Below are positions 43,540 through 53,132 of a DNA stretch of 54,876 bases, piece by piece. The stretch's first letter is position 1. Every line of letters starts with the position of its first letter. This DNA comes from Streptomyces sp. NRRL B-24484 (lineage in GTDB: Bacteria; Actinomycetota; Actinomycetes; Streptomycetales; Streptomycetaceae), in assembly GCF_000717715.1 (NCBI RefSeq), contig NZ_JOAI01000059.1, positions 1 through 54,876 on the forward strand. Reading direction: 5' to 3'. Below the pieces are notes generated by a model. The model saw only the letters and a list, made by a program, of their open reading frames with translations. It was not told where the DNA came from and did no database searches. The position numbers and the translations under genes were made by a program.

Positions 43540-45057
43540 ATGCAGCGCAAGGCCTTGAAGGCCGCCACCGTGCTGGCACTCTCGGGCAGCCTGGTCGGCG
43601 GTGCGGCGGTCACCGCCCACTCCGAGCCGGCCGAGCGGAACGAGCACCGCGCGGACATCCGCAACGTCATCTACCTGCTCGGCGACGGCATGGGCCGCAC
43701 GCACGTCACCGCCGGCCGCGAGCGCTACTACGGTGCCGCCGGCCGCCTGAACATGGAGAAGATGCCCTTCACCGGCGCCGTGGCGACCCACGCCGTCGAG
43801 AAGGACAGCACCCGGCCCGCCCTGGTCACCGACTCCGCCAGCTCCGCCACCGCCTGGTCCTCCGGCGTGAAGACCTACAACGCGGCGATCGGCGTCGACG
43901 CGTACGAGAAGCGGGTCGCGACCCTCATGGAGCAGGCCCACGCGTCCGGCTTCGCCACCGGCAACGTCTCCACCGCGGAGATCACCGACGCCACCCCGGC
44001 CGCCCAGTTCAGCCACGCCCTGCTGCGCGGCTGCCAGGGCCCGGTCTACTCCGACGCGGCCTGCCTGCCCAAGAAGGCCGACGGCAGCTACGAGCAGGCG
44101 CCGGCCGACCGCACCCTGATCACCCCGATCGCCGAGCAGATCGCCCGCAACGGCACCGCCGACGTCGTCCTCGGCGGCGGCCTCGCCCGCTTCGAGCCGG
44201 ACGACCAGAAGGCCCTCCAGGCCCAGGGCTACCAGGTGCTCGGCAGCTTCGGCGACCCGTCGGTGCCCGCGCAGACCGCCGCCACCCAGAAGGTCGCCAC
44301 CAAGGCCGACCTCGCGTCCGCCAAGGGCCGCAAGGTCGTCGGCCTGTTCAACCGCGGCAACCTGACGGTCGAGCAGGCCAAGGCCGGCCTGCCCGCCGAC
44401 GCCCCGCAGCGCCAGGAGCCCACCCTCGCCGAGATGACGAACAAGGCCGTCTCGCTGCTCGGCAAGAACAACCGCAAGGGCTTCTTCCTGCAGGTCGAGG
44501 GCGCCCAGATCGACAAGCGCTCGCACGCCAACGACGCCGCCCAGACCCTCGGCGAGGTCAAGGCCTTCGACGACGCGGTCGCCGCCGCCGTGGACTTCGC
44601 GAAGAAGGACGGCCACACCCTGGTGATCGTCACCGCCGACCACGAGTGCGCCGGCTTCAACATCATCGAGAAGGGCTCCTACACCAACGCCGAGGCCGCG
44701 GCCCCGCCGGCCAACACCGACGCCGGCAACACCGCCAACAACAGCCTGCCCAGCCGTTCCACCGGCGGTGCCAAGGACCCGGCCCGCTCCAGCGGCATCG
44801 TCAACGGCGCGGGCGCCGGCGACCCGAAGAACTTCGCCCCGGCGACCTTCCGCACCCCCGACGACCCGGCCGGCGTCCAGGACGGCACCGCCGACGCCAG
44901 CCTCTGGCTGACCTACCTGTCGGGCAACCACACCGGCGCCGACGTGCCGATCTTCGCCTACGGCCCCGGCGGCGACCGCTTCGCCGCCAGCCAGGACAAC
45001 ACCTCGCTGTACGGGAAGATGTACGGCGCGCTCTTCCGGAAGGCCCCGCGGCACTGA
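43540..45057 (+). CDS. Secreted alkaline phosphatase, PhoA family
   Basis: 505 residues. A signal peptide (MQRKALKAATVLALSGSLVG...AHSEP) precedes an alkaline phosphatase fold. Metal and catalytic sites: VIYLLGDGMG (zinc/magnesium Asp), VTDSASSATAW (nucleophile Ser as in E. coli PhoA), FFLQVEGAQIDKRSHAND and VTADHECAGF (zinc ligands), SGNHTGADVPIFAYG (last zinc His). Releases phosphate from organic esters outside the cell. ATG 43540 follows GAGGAG. A perfect hairpin lies 28 bp after the stop. Probably phosphate-regulated. Confidence 0.93.
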   Translation: MQRKALKAATVLALSGSLVGGAAVTAHSEPAERNEHRADIRNVIYLLGDGMGRTHVTAGRERYYGAAGRLNMEKMPFTGAVATHAVEKDSTRPALVTDSASSATAWSSGVKTYNAAIGVDAYEKRVATLMEQAHASGFATGNVSTAEITDATPAAQFSHALLRGCQGPVYSDAACLPKKADGSYEQAPADRTLITPIAEQIARNGTADVVLGGGLARFEPDDQKALQAQGYQVLGSFGDPSVPAQTAATQKVATKADLASAKGRKVVGLFNRGNLTVEQAKAGLPADAPQRQEPTLAEMTNKAVSLLGKNNRKGFFLQVEGAQIDKRSHANDAAQTLGEVKAFDDAVAAAVDFAKKDGHTLVIVTADHECAGFNIIEKGSYTNAEAAAPPANTDAGNTANNSLPSRSTGGAKDPARSSGIVNGAGAGDPKNFAPATFRTPDDPAGVQDGTADASLWLTYLSGNHTGADVPIFAYGPGGDRFAASQDNTSLYGKMYGALFRKAPRH

Positions 45058-45084
45058 CCCGCCGCGCCACCCCTCGCCGGAACC

Positions 45085-45114
45085 GGGGCCGGGAGGACCG
45101 ATCCTCCCGGCCCC
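45085..45114 (+). terminator. Terminator hairpin after alkaline phosphatase
   Basis: A perfect 13-bp stem (45085-45097 with 45102-45114) with a CCGA loop, placed between the phosphatase stop and the lipoprotein ribosome-binding site. Confidence 0.7.
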
Positions 45115-45133
45115 GCCGACACCCAGGAGCCCC

Positions 45134-45649
45134 ATGCACACCCGCCTCGGCGCCCTCGTCCGCCCCGCCCTGGCCGCCCTCGCGCTCGGCCTGCTCGCCG
45201 GCTGCGCCGCCGGCCCCGCGGACGACCCGCAGCCCGCCCCGGTGCCCTCCGTCGCGCTGCCCGCGCCCAAGGAGGCCGCCGCGCCCGCCGCCGCCCTCGC
45301 CGCGCCGCCCGCCCCCGGCGAGGTCCGCGTCGAGGCCGGCCCGTTCACCGACCGCGTCCGCCTCACCGGCCTGCGGCTGGACGGCGGCAAGGGCGTCACC
45401 GGACACCTCACCGTCACCTCCGACGTCAGCGACGTCCTCGCCCTCGAACTGCGCGCCGCCTTCTACGACGCCGGGGGCACCCTGGTCGGCACCGGCGCCT
45501 TTCACTACCAGGAAGAGGAGGAGGCCTCCGGGCGGCACGACGGCCCGCACGCCGGCCGCGAGGGCATCGACCTCGCCGTCGGCGCCGACCACCTGACCGG
45601 CACCCCCGCCGCGGCCGTCCTCTCGCTGCCCGTCCTGGTCAACGAGTAG
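45134..45649 (+). CDS. Lipoprotein of unknown function
   Basis: 171 residues with a lipobox: ALALGLLAGC, modified Cys near residue 25. An Ala/Pro-rich linker follows (about 26-62), then a beta-rich domain (VRLTGLRLDGGKGVTGHLTV, LELRAAFYDAGGTLVGTGAF), perhaps an FxLYD-like fold that recognises envelope components. ATG 45134 follows CAGGAG. It stands 76 bp after alkaline phosphatase but behind a strong hairpin, so co-expression is uncertain. Confidence 0.8.
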   Translation: MHTRLGALVRPALAALALGLLAGCAAGPADDPQPAPVPSVALPAPKEAAAPAAALAAPPAPGEVRVEAGPFTDRVRLTGLRLDGGKGVTGHLTVTSDVSDVLALELRAAFYDAGGTLVGTGAFHYQEEEEASGRHDGPHAGREGIDLAVGADHLTGTPAAAVLSLPVLVNE

Positions 45650-45781
45650 CCGTCCCGCCACGCCGGGCGGCCGGCACGGTTTGAGCCCGCCCCGCCCGCG
45701 GGCCATGCTGGAGGGTGCACGTGCGGGCCCGGCCCCGTACGGGCGAGGCCGCCGGCCCCGGCGACGGCGAGAAGAGCACCG

Positions 45782-48220
45782 ATGGACGAGACAGTCGGCC
45801 CAGCGGAGGGCGGAGCCGCCTCCCCGCCGGGGAGCGCTGCGGCCGTCGTCGGCCCGGACGGCCTGCTGACCGCCTGGAGCCCCGGTGCCCGGCGCCTGCT
45901 CGGCCACCGCCCCGAACAGGCGATCGGCCGCCCCGCCGGAGACCTGCTCGCCGCCCCGCCGCCCGCCGCCGCCCTGCGCGCCCTCGCCCGCGGCACCGAG
46001 TGGCACGGCCGGCTCGCCCTGCGCCACCGCGACGACCGCCCCGTCGCCGCCGACCTGCGCGCCACCCCGCTGCACACCGCCGCCGGCACCGCCTGGACGC
46101 TCACCGCCGAACCCGCCGTCAGCCCCGACCCGGCCGCCGTCCACGCCACCGACCACCGGGAGCTGCGCGCCTGGGCGTTCAGCCAACTGCCGATCGCCGT
46201 CGGGGTGTACGACCGGGAGACCCGCCTGGTCGGTGCCAACGACGAGGTGCTGCGGATGATGGGCGAGGGCGACGAACCCGTCGGCCTGCTCATGGCGGAG
46301 ACCGCCGACCGCTGGTCCGGCCTGCCGCATGCCCGCCTCGCCGCCCTGATGAACCGGGTGCTCGCCGACGGCGAGACCGTCCGCGCCGACCACCTCTTCC
46401 GCACCCCCGGCGAGGCCGGCGCGCACGCCTGGACGACCGTCCTCTACCCGCTCAAGGGCCCCGACGGAGGCGTCCGCGGGGTCGCCGTAGGCGGACTCGA
46501 CACCACCGACGAGTACCGGGCCCGCCGCCGGCTCGCCATGGTCAACGCCGCCGGCCTGCGGATCGGCACCACCCTGGACGTCACCCGCACCGCCCAGGAG
46601 CTCGCCGACGTCGCCACCGAGGACTTCGCCGACTTCACCAGCGTCGACCTCCTCGACAGCGTCTTCCTCGGCACCGAGGCCTCCACCCGGCCCACCGGCG
46701 GCCCCGCCGTCTTCCGCCGCGCCGCCGAACAGTCCGTCCTCATCGGCTGCCCCGAGTCCGCCGTCCCGCCCGGCCAGACCGACCACCTGCCCGCCGACTC
46801 CCCGATGACCCGCGCCCTCGCCACCGGCCGGCCCTCCCGGCACCGCGTCGACGACCCCGACGTCCGCCGCTGGCTCACCGTCGACCCCGTCCGCGCCCAG
46901 CGGATCGCCGAGTCCGGCACCCACTCGCTGATCGTCGCCCCGCTGCTCGCCCGCGGCACCACCCTCGGCATCACCCTCTTCGCCCGGCACCGCACCGAGG
47001 AGGACTTCGACGCCGACGACGTGCTGCTCGCCGAGGAACTCACCGCCCGCGCCGCCCTCAGCATCGACAACGCCCGCCGATACACCTTCGAACGGAACAC
47101 CGCCCTCGCCCTGCAGCGCAGCATGATGCCGCACCGCGCCCCCCGCCAGGCCGCCGTCGAGATCGCCTCCCGCTACCTGCCCGCCGGCCCGCAGGCGGGC
47201 GTCGGCGGCGACTGGTTCGACGTCATCCCGCTCTCCGGCGCCCGCGTCGCGCTCGTCGTCGGCGACGTTGTCGGCCACGGCATCCAGGCCACCGCCACCA
47301 TGGGCCGGCTGCGCACCGCCGTCCGCACCCTCGCCGACGTCGACGTGCCGCCGGACGAGCTCCTCACCCACCTCGACGACCTGGTGCTGCGCCTCGACCG
47401 GGAGGCCGACCCGCGGACCGCCGACGAGGACGGGCGGGAGGCCGCCGACATCGGCGCCACCTGCCTCTACGCGGTGTACGACCCGGTCTCCCGGCGCTGC
47501 ACCCTCGCCCGGGCCGGACACCCCGGGCCCGCCGTGGTGCGCCCCGACGGCCGCGTCGAGTTCCCCGAACTGCCCGCCGGACCGCCGCTCGGCCTCGGCG
47601 GCCTGCCCTTCGAGTCCGCCGAACTCGACCTGCCCGAGGGCAGCGTGCTCGCGCTGTTCACCGACGGCCTGGTCGAGGCCGTCGACCACGACGTCGACCA
47701 CGGCATCGAACGCCTCGCCCGGGCCCTCGCCGCCGGCGGCATCTCGCTGGAGGAGACCTGCGACGAGATCCTCCGGCTGCTGCTGCCCGAGGCCCCCGAG
47801 GACGACATCGCCCTGCTGCTCGCCCGCACCCGCGCCCTGGACACCTCCCAGGTCGCCGCCTGGGACGTGCCGCCCGACCCGGCCGTCGTCTCGCACGCCC
47901 GCAAGCTGGCCGCCGAACAGCTCGCCGTCTGGGGCCTCGACGAGTACGCCTTCGTCACCGAACTGGTCGTCAGCGAGCTCGTCACCAACGCGATCCGCTA
48001 CGGCCGGCCGCCGATCGAGCTGCGGCTGATCCACGACACCAGCCTCATCTGCGAGGTCTCCGACACCAGCAGCACCGCCCCGCACCTGCGCCGGGCCCGC
48101 ACCTTCGACGAGGGCGGCCGCGGCCTGCTGCTGGTCGCCCAGCTCACCCAGGGCTGGGGCACCCGGCACACGCCGTTCGGCAAGACCATCTGGACGGAAC
48201 AGACCCTGCCCGAGGTGTGA
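45782..48220 (+). CDS. PAS-PAS-GAF-SpoIIE-HATPase signalling phosphatase
   Basis: 812 residues. Two PAS-like domains (about 20-115 and 130-240: [20 protein letters not shown]) precede a GAF domain (about 255-435), a SpoIIE phosphatase (about 455-680; [63 protein letters not shown]) and an anti-sigma-type HATPase (about 700-810; [28 protein letters not shown]). It combines phosphatase and possibly kinase toward anti-sigma antagonists. It is the intact counterpart of the broken copy at 35272-36257, sharing a run of about 45 identical bases. Confidence 0.92.
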   Translation: MDETVGPAEGGAASPPGSAAAVVGPDGLLTAWSPGARRLLGHRPEQAIGRPAGDLLAAPPPAAALRALARGTEWHGRLALRHRDDRPVAADLRATPLHTAAGTAWTLTAEPAVSPDPAAVHATDHRELRAWAFSQLPIAVGVYDRETRLVGANDEVLRMMGEGDEPVGLLMAETADRWSGLPHARLAALMNRVLADGETVRADHLFRTPGEAGAHAWTTVLYPLKGPDGGVRGVAVGGLDTTDEYRARRRLAMVNAAGLRIGTTLDVTRTAQELADVATEDFADFTSVDLLDSVFLGTEASTRPTGGPAVFRRAAEQSVLIGCPESAVPPGQTDHLPADSPMTRALATGRPSRHRVDDPDVRRWLTVDPVRAQRIAESGTHSLIVAPLLARGTTLGITLFARHRTEEDFDADDVLLAEELTARAALSIDNARRYTFERNTALALQRSMMPHRAPRQAAVEIASRYLPAGPQAGVGGDWFDVIPLSGARVALVVGDVVGHGIQATATMGRLRTAVRTLADVDVPPDELLTHLDDLVLRLDREADPRTADEDGREAADIGATCLYAVYDPVSRRCTLARAGHPGPAVVRPDGRVEFPELPAGPPLGLGGLPFESAELDLPEGSVLALFTDGLVEAVDHDVDHGIERLARALAAGGISLEETCDEILRLLLPEAPEDDIALLLARTRALDTSQVAAWDVPPDPAVVSHARKLAAEQLAVWGLDEYAFVTELVVSELVTNAIRYGRPPIELRLIHDTSLICEVSDTSSTAPHLRRARTFDEGGRGLLLVAQLTQGWGTRHTPFGKTIWTEQTLPEV

Positions 48221-48276
48221 CCGGCACCTCCCGGCGTGTGGCCCGCACCGCGGCTCCCGCCGCCGACCGGGGCCGA

Positions 48277-48282
48277 TATCGT
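48277..48282 (+). promoter_or_regulatory. -10 box (TATCGT) for a probably leaderless fbiC mRNA
   Basis: TATCGT ends 6 nt before ATG 48289; there is no ribosome-binding site. Confidence 0.45.
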
Positions 48283-48288
48283 CGGCGC

Positions 48289-50919
48289 ATGAACGCCTCC
48301 GAGCCCGAGCAGACCCCCGCCCCGGCCCCCGTACGGCCCGCCGCCCCGACCGCGTCCGCGATGCGCAGAGCGCTCCGCCGGGCCCGGGACGGCGTCGCGC
48401 TGGACACGGGCGAGGCCGAGGTGCTGCTGCAGGCCCGCGGCGCCGACCTCACCGACCTGTGCGCGTCCGCCGCCCGCGTCCGCGACGCCGGACTCGCCGA
48501 GGCCGGCCGCCCGGGGGTCATCACCTACTCGAAGAAGGTCTTCGTCCCGCTCACCCGGCTCTGCCGGGACCGCTGCCACTACTGCACCTTCGTCACCGTG
48601 CCGGGCAAGCTCCGGCGGGCCGGCGAGGGCATGTTCCTCTCGCCCGACGAGGTGCTGGACATCGCCCGCCGCGGCGCCGCCACGGGCTGCAAGGAGGCCC
48701 TGTTCACCCTCGGCGACCGGCCCGAGGACCGCTGGCCGGAGGCCCGCGAGTGGCTGGACGCACACGGCTACGACGACACCCTCGCCTACGTCCGGGCGAT
48801 GTCCGTCCGCGTCCTGGAGGAGACCGGGCTGCTGCCCCACCTCAACCCGGGCGTGCTGTCCTGGACGGACCTCCAGCGGCTCAAGCCGGTCGCCCCGTCG
48901 ATGGGGATGATGCTGGAGACCACCGCCGAACGGCTCTGGTCCGACCCGTCCGGGCCGCACCACGGCTCCCCGGACAAGGAACCGCGCGTCCGGCTGCGGG
49001 TGCTGGAGGACGCCGGGCGCTCCTCGGTCCCGTTCACCACCGGCATCCTGATCGGCATCGGCGAGTCGTACCGGGAGCGCGCCGAGTCGCTCTTCGCGAT
49101 CCGCCGGGTCTCCCGCGCCTACCGCGGCGTGCAGGAGGTCATCGTGCAGAACTTCCGCGCCAAGCCCGACACCGCGATGCGCGGCATGCCGGACGCCGAA
49201 CTCGAGGAGCTCGCCGCCGCGGTCGCCACCGCCCGGCTGGTGCTCGGCCCCGCCGTCCGCCTGCAGGCGCCGCCGAACCTGGTGGACGGCGAGTTCGCCC
49301 TGCTGATCGGCGCCGGCATCGACGACTGGGGCGGCGTCTCGCCGCTGACGCCCGACCACGTCAACCCCGAGCGGCCCTGGCCGCACATCGACGACCTCGC
49401 CGCCCGCACCGCCGCCGCCGGCTTCACCCTCCGCGAGCGGCTCACCGTGTACCCCGAGTACGTGCAGCGCGGCGAACCCTGGCTCGACCCGCGGATCCTG
49501 CCGCACGTCACCGCGCTCGCCGACCCGGCCACCGGCCTCGCCCGCGAGGACGCCCGGCCCGTCGGCCTGCCCTGGCAGGAGCCCGAGGAGCCGCAGACCG
49601 GCTCCGGCCGCACCGAACTCCACCGCGAGATCGACACCGTGGGCCGCACCGGCGACCGCCGCGCCGACTTCGACGAGGTGTACGGCGACTGGCAGGTGCT
49701 GCGCGAGCAGGTCGCCGCGGGCGTCGGGGCAGCGGCGGCCGGCGCCCCGGAACGGCTGCCCGCCGACGTGCGGGAGGCGCTCGCCGTCGCCGCGGACGAC
49801 CCGGCCCGGCTGACGGACGACCAGGCCCTCGCCCTGTTCGGCGCCGACGGCCCGGCGCTGGACGCGCTCTGCTCGATCGCCGACGCGGTGCGCCGCGACA
49901 CCGTCGGCGACACCGTCACCTACTGCGTCACCCGGAACATCAACTTCACCAACGTCTGCTACACCGGCTGCCGGTTCTGCGCCTTCGCGCAGCGCCGCAC
50001 CGACGCCGACGCGTACACCCTCTCGCTGGAGCAGGTCGCCGAACGGGCCGCCCAGGCCTGGGAGGTCGGCGCGACCGAGGTCTGCATGCAGGGCGGCATC
50101 CACCCCGACCTGCCCGGCACCGCCTACTTCGACATCGCCCGGGCGGTGAAGGAGCGGGTGCCCGGCATCCACGTGCACGCCTTCTCGCCGATGGAGGTCG
50201 TCAACGGCGCGACCCGAACCGGGCTGTCGATCCGCGACTGGCTGCAGCGGGCCAGGGAGTCCGGCCTCGACAGCATCCCCGGCACGGCCGCCGAGATCCT
50301 CGACGACGAGGTCCGCTGGGTGCTCACCAAGGGCAAACTGCCCGCCTCCGCCTGGATCGAGGTCGTCACGACCGCGCACGAACTCGGCCTCCGCTCCTCC
50401 TCCACCATGATGTACGGGCACGTCGACACCCCCCGGCACTGGCTCGGCCACCTCCGGCTGCTCGCCGAAATCCAGCAGCGCACCGGCGGGTTCACCGAGT
50501 TCGTCACCCTGCCGTTCGTCCACACCAACGCGCCGGTCTACCTCGCCGGCGTCGCCCGGCCCGGCCCGACCGCCCGCGACAACCGGGCGGTCACCGCGAT
50601 GGCCCGGCTGCTGCTGCACCCGCACATCCCCAACATCCAGACCTCCTGGGTGAAGCTGGGCGCCGACGGCGCGGCCGAGATGCTGCGCTCAGGCGCCAAC
50701 GACCTCGGCGGCACGCTGATGGAGGAGACCATCTCCCGGATGGCCGGCTCCTCGTGGGGCAGCCACAAGTCCGTCCGCGACCTGGAGGCGATCGCCGAGG
50801 CCGCCGGCCGCCCGGCCCGGCAGCGCACCACCACCTACGGCGAGGTCCCCGCGGAGCGCCGCGCCGCGGCACTCGCCTCGGACGGCCACCTGCCGGTCCT
50901 GCTGCCCGTCCTGGACTGA
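48289..50919 (+). CDS. fbiC: Bifunctional FO synthase (CofG-CofH)
   Basis: 876 residues, two radical-SAM modules. The CofG half (about 1-430) has CRDRCHYC (Cys 92, 96, 99); the CofH half (about 480-876) has CYTGCRFC (Cys 557, 561, 564). Together they join tyrosine and 5-amino-6-ribitylaminouracil to make FO, the deazaflavin precursor of coenzyme F420. Full length and all six cluster cysteines are present. ATG 48289 is chosen from the adjacent -10 box. Other F420 genes are not in the window, but the split-barrel protein at 27962 belongs to a fold that can use F420. Confidence 0.95.
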   Translation: MNASEPEQTPAPAPVRPAAPTASAMRRALRRARDGVALDTGEAEVLLQARGADLTDLCASAARVRDAGLAEAGRPGVITYSKKVFVPLTRLCRDRCHYCTFVTVPGKLRRAGEGMFLSPDEVLDIARRGAATGCKEALFTLGDRPEDRWPEAREWLDAHGYDDTLAYVRAMSVRVLEETGLLPHLNPGVLSWTDLQRLKPVAPSMGMMLETTAERLWSDPSGPHHGSPDKEPRVRLRVLEDAGRSSVPFTTGILIGIGESYRERAESLFAIRRVSRAYRGVQEVIVQNFRAKPDTAMRGMPDAELEELAAAVATARLVLGPAVRLQAPPNLVDGEFALLIGAGIDDWGGVSPLTPDHVNPERPWPHIDDLAARTAAAGFTLRERLTVYPEYVQRGEPWLDPRILPHVTALADPATGLAREDARPVGLPWQEPEEPQTGSGRTELHREIDTVGRTGDRRADFDEVYGDWQVLREQVAAGVGAAAAGAPERLPADVREALAVAADDPARLTDDQALALFGADGPALDALCSIADAVRRDTVGDTVTYCVTRNINFTNVCYTGCRFCAFAQRRTDADAYTLSLEQVAERAAQAWEVGATEVCMQGGIHPDLPGTAYFDIARAVKERVPGIHVHAFSPMEVVNGATRTGLSIRDWLQRARESGLDSIPGTAAEILDDEVRWVLTKGKLPASAWIEVVTTAHELGLRSSSTMMYGHVDTPRHWLGHLRLLAEIQQRTGGFTEFVTLPFVHTNAPVYLAGVARPGPTARDNRAVTAMARLLLHPHIPNIQTSWVKLGADGAAEMLRSGANDLGGTLMEETISRMAGSSWGSHKSVRDLEAIAEAAGRPARQRTTTYGEVPAERRAAALASDGHLPVLLPVLD

Positions 50920-50933
50920 GGCCCGGCAGCGGC

Positions 50934-51557
50934 TCAGGCGATGCCGAGGCCGGCGAGGAGGGCGTCCAGGCCGACCCGGAACGACCGGTCGGCGGTGGGC
51001 CGGCCGCCCTCCTCGGCGGCCTGCACGAGCAGCGGGAAGGCGTCCCGGGGCAGGGCCGCCGCGGCGGACCGGCCGCCCTCGGCCGCGCCCGGCCCGTGCT
51101 CCAGCTCCAACGCCCCGATCAGGTGGGCGGCGACGGCACGCAGGGCGGGCGGACGGTCGGCCGCGTCGAGTCCGGTCTCGGCCAGCACCCCGAGGACGCT
51201 CTCCGCCCAGCGCAGTGCCGGCATGCACGCCGCCCGGTGCTTGACGGCCAGCGGCAGTGCGCCGGGGTGCGCGGCGACGGCGGCGTGCACGAGTTCGGCG
51301 AGCGACACGATGCGCTCCCGGGGCGTGCCGCCGCCCCGAGCGGCGTCGAGCCGGTCGAGGACGGGGGAGAGCACCAGCTCCGCCACGAGGCACTCCAGCT
51401 CCTCGCGGTCCTCGACGTAGCGGTACAGGGCCATGGTGCGGCGGTCGAGTTCGGCCGCGACCGTGCGCATGGAGAGCGCGGCGAGCCCCTCGCGGTCGAT
51501 CACGGCGAGGGCGGCGACGGCGATCTGGCGGGTGGTCAGCGAGCGGGGACGCGGCAC
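50934..51557 (-). CDS. TetR-family regulator, divergent from a peroxiredoxin-like gene
   Basis: 207 residues. TetR HTH at about 10-55 (LTTRQIAVAALAVIDREGLA, MRTVAAELDRRTMALYRYV), then a TetR_C-type ligand domain. GTG 51557 has a TACGCT box 8 nt upstream (minus strand), so the leader is very short or absent. The shared gap with the plus-strand gene contains strong palindromes covering both promoters. It presumably represses both genes; the inducer is unknown. Confidence 0.9.
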   Translation of the reverse strand: MPRPRSLTTRQIAVAALAVIDREGLAALSMRTVAAELDRRTMALYRYVEDREELECLVAELVLSPVLDRLDAARGGGTPRERIVSLAELVHAAVAAHPGALPLAVKHRAACMPALRWAESVLGVLAETGLDAADRPPALRAVAAHLIGALELEHGPGAAEGGRSAAAALPRDAFPLLVQAAEEGGRPTADRSFRVGLDALLAGLGIA

Positions 51558-51560
51558 GGC

Positions 51561-51612
51561 TTGACAGCGTACGCCATACGCCTACAGTTTTAGGCGTATG
51601 CCTTACGCCTAA
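51561..51612. promoter_or_regulatory. Promoter with three alternating TetR half-site blocks
   Basis: TTGACA (51561-51566) and TACAGT (51583-51588) form a promoter with a 16-bp spacer. CATACGCCTA (51575-51584) pairs perfectly with TAGGCGTATG (51591-51600). The latter block, read as TTAGGCGTA (51590-51598), also pairs with TACGCCTAA (51604-51612), which touches the ribosome-binding site. Binding at the first palindrome would cover the -10; the two palindromes share their middle arm and are mutually exclusive as hairpins. Confidence 0.75.
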
Positions 51613-51620
51613 GGAGTCCG

Positions 51621-52238
51621 ATGCCCCGCCTCCAGACCGGCACCACCGCACCCGTCCGGCAGTTCACCGACGTCACCGGTGCACCCGCGGCCCCGCCCGG
51701 GCCGGAGGGGCTGCTGCACCTCCAGTTCCGGCGCTTCGCCGGCTGCCCGATCTGCAACCTCCACCTGCGGTCCTTCGCCCGACGGCAGGCCGAACTCGCG
51801 GCCGCCGGCGTGCGCGAGGCGGTGGTCTTCCACTCGCCGGCCGACGAGCTGAGGCCGTACGCCGACAGTCTGCCCTTCCCGCTGGTCGCCGACCCGGACC
51901 GGCAGCTGTACCGCGCGTTCGGCGTGGAACGCGGCGCCCGCGCCCTGCTGGACCCGAGGGTGTGGCCCACCGTCCTCCGGGCGCTCGCCCGCAGCGTCCC
52001 CCTGGCCCTCCGGGGGAAGGAACGGCCGCCCGCGGCCCGCCCGCTCGGTGGCCGGCTCGGTCTGCCCGCCGACTTCCTGATCGGCCCGGACGGGCGCCTG
52101 CTCGCCGTCCACTACGGCGAACACGCCGCCGACCACTGGTCGGTGGAGACCGTGCTCGGGTTCGCCGCCGGGCACGACGCGCCGGTGCGCGTTGCGGCGG
52201 GCCGGGAGACGGCCGGCGGGGAGACGGCGGGCGCCTGA
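51621..52238 (+). CDS. Peroxiredoxin-like (AhpC/TSA) thioredoxin-fold protein
   Basis: 205 residues. A CxxC motif in FAGCPICNLHLRSF (about 47-50) sits where the peroxidatic Cys lies in PRXL2/AhpC-like proteins. VVFHSPADELRPYADSLPFP and VADPDRQLYRAFGVERG complete the fold. Likely a thiol peroxidase or reductase. ATG 51621 follows AAGGAG. It is divergent from the TetR gene, which is likely its regulator, suggesting induction by a xenobiotic or redox-active compound. Confidence 0.87.
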   Translation: MPRLQTGTTAPVRQFTDVTGAPAAPPGPEGLLHLQFRRFAGCPICNLHLRSFARRQAELAAAGVREAVVFHSPADELRPYADSLPFPLVADPDRQLYRAFGVERGARALLDPRVWPTVLRALARSVPLALRGKERPPAARPLGGRLGLPADFLIGPDGRLLAVHYGEHAADHWSVETVLGFAAGHDAPVRVAAGRETAGGETAGA

Positions 52239-52334
52239 GGGGTCGCCGTTCTCGGCCGACCGGGTTTGCCGGGCGGCGGAGGGGTGAGACGGCGGGCAGG
52301 CAGGGCGTCCCGTCCGGGCGGCCGTTCCCCGTCC

Positions 52335-52355
52335 CCCGTCCGCCGCGCGGACGGG
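52335..52355. terminator. Hairpin, probable terminator after the peroxiredoxin-like gene
   Basis: CCCGTCCGC-CGC-GCGGACGGG, 9-bp perfect stem. The gap 52239-52548 also has the direct repeats GTGTCCG (52424, 52443) and TCCGCCAG (52427, 52453), possibly part of the Ogt promoter. Confidence 0.5.
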
Positions 52356-52548
52356 CGCCCCGCCGGAGTACAGACCCGGCCGCCGAGACCTGGACCTCCG
52401 GCGGCCGGGGGCGGCTCCGGGCGGTGTCCGCCAGGAAAGGTCGTGTCCGAAATCCGCCAGCCGATCGCCCGGTGCGGGCGGCACAGTGGAGACCGGCGGT
52501 CCCGCGCCCCTGCGCGGTACCGTCTGGACCGGCGGAAAGGACACCACC

Positions 52549-53067
52549 ATGACCCTGTACTCGACCGTCGACAGCCCGGTCGGCCCCCTGCTGCTGGTCG
52601 GCGAGGAGTCCGCGACCGCGCCGGGCGGCACCGCCCTCGCCTCGGTCTCGCTGCCGGGACAGAAGCGCGGCGCCGTCGTCCAGGACGGCTGGCGGCAGGA
52701 CGACGCGGCATTCCGTGCGGTGGCCGAGCAGCTGCGCGCCTACTTCGCCGGCGAGTCGACCGCCTTCGCCGTGGAGTGCACCGCCCGCGGCACCGACTTC
52801 CAGCGCCGGGTCTGGGCCGCCCTGGACGCCGTCCCGTACGGCACCACCACCACGTACACCGCCGTCGCCGCGGCCGCCGGCTCGCCGGGCGCGGTGCGGG
52901 CGGTCGGCGCCGCGATCGGGGCGAACCCGCTGCTGATCGTCCGGCCCTGCCACCGGGTGGTCGGCGCCGACGGCTCGCTGACCGGCTACGCCGGCGGCCT
53001 GCCCGCCAAGCAGCACCTGCTCGCCCACGAGGGCGCCCGCCCGGCTCGCCGACCCGCAGCCGGGTAA
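52549..53067 (+). CDS. ogt: Methylated-DNA-[protein]-cysteine S-methyltransferase
   Basis: 172 residues. The N-terminal beta domain precedes the DNA-binding and acceptor domain (TDFQRRVWAALDAVPYGTTT, GAVRAVGAAIGANPLLIV) with the acceptor motif RPCHRVVG (Cys about 134) and a closing GYAGGLPAKQHLLAHEGA. It removes alkyl groups from O6-alkylguanine by suicide transfer to Cys. ATG 52549 follows GGAAAGGA. The C-terminus is slightly Arg/Pro extended. Monocistronic, probably part of the alkylation response. Confidence 0.93.
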   Translation: MTLYSTVDSPVGPLLLVGEESATAPGGTALASVSLPGQKRGAVVQDGWRQDDAAFRAVAEQLRAYFAGESTAFAVECTARGTDFQRRVWAALDAVPYGTTTTYTAVAAAAGSPGAVRAVGAAIGANPLLIVRPCHRVVGADGSLTGYAGGLPAKQHLLAHEGARPARRPAAG

Positions 53068-53132
53068 CCACCCGGCGGGGGAGGATTCCTGACGGACCGC
53101 CGCCGGGCGCGTCTGGCAGGATGGTCCGCCGA

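Noticed and set aside
52441..52549. Reading the Ogt upstream region as an N-terminal extension
   Set aside because: The extension adds no domain, and the ATG at 52549 has its own ribosome-binding site and starts the known fold.
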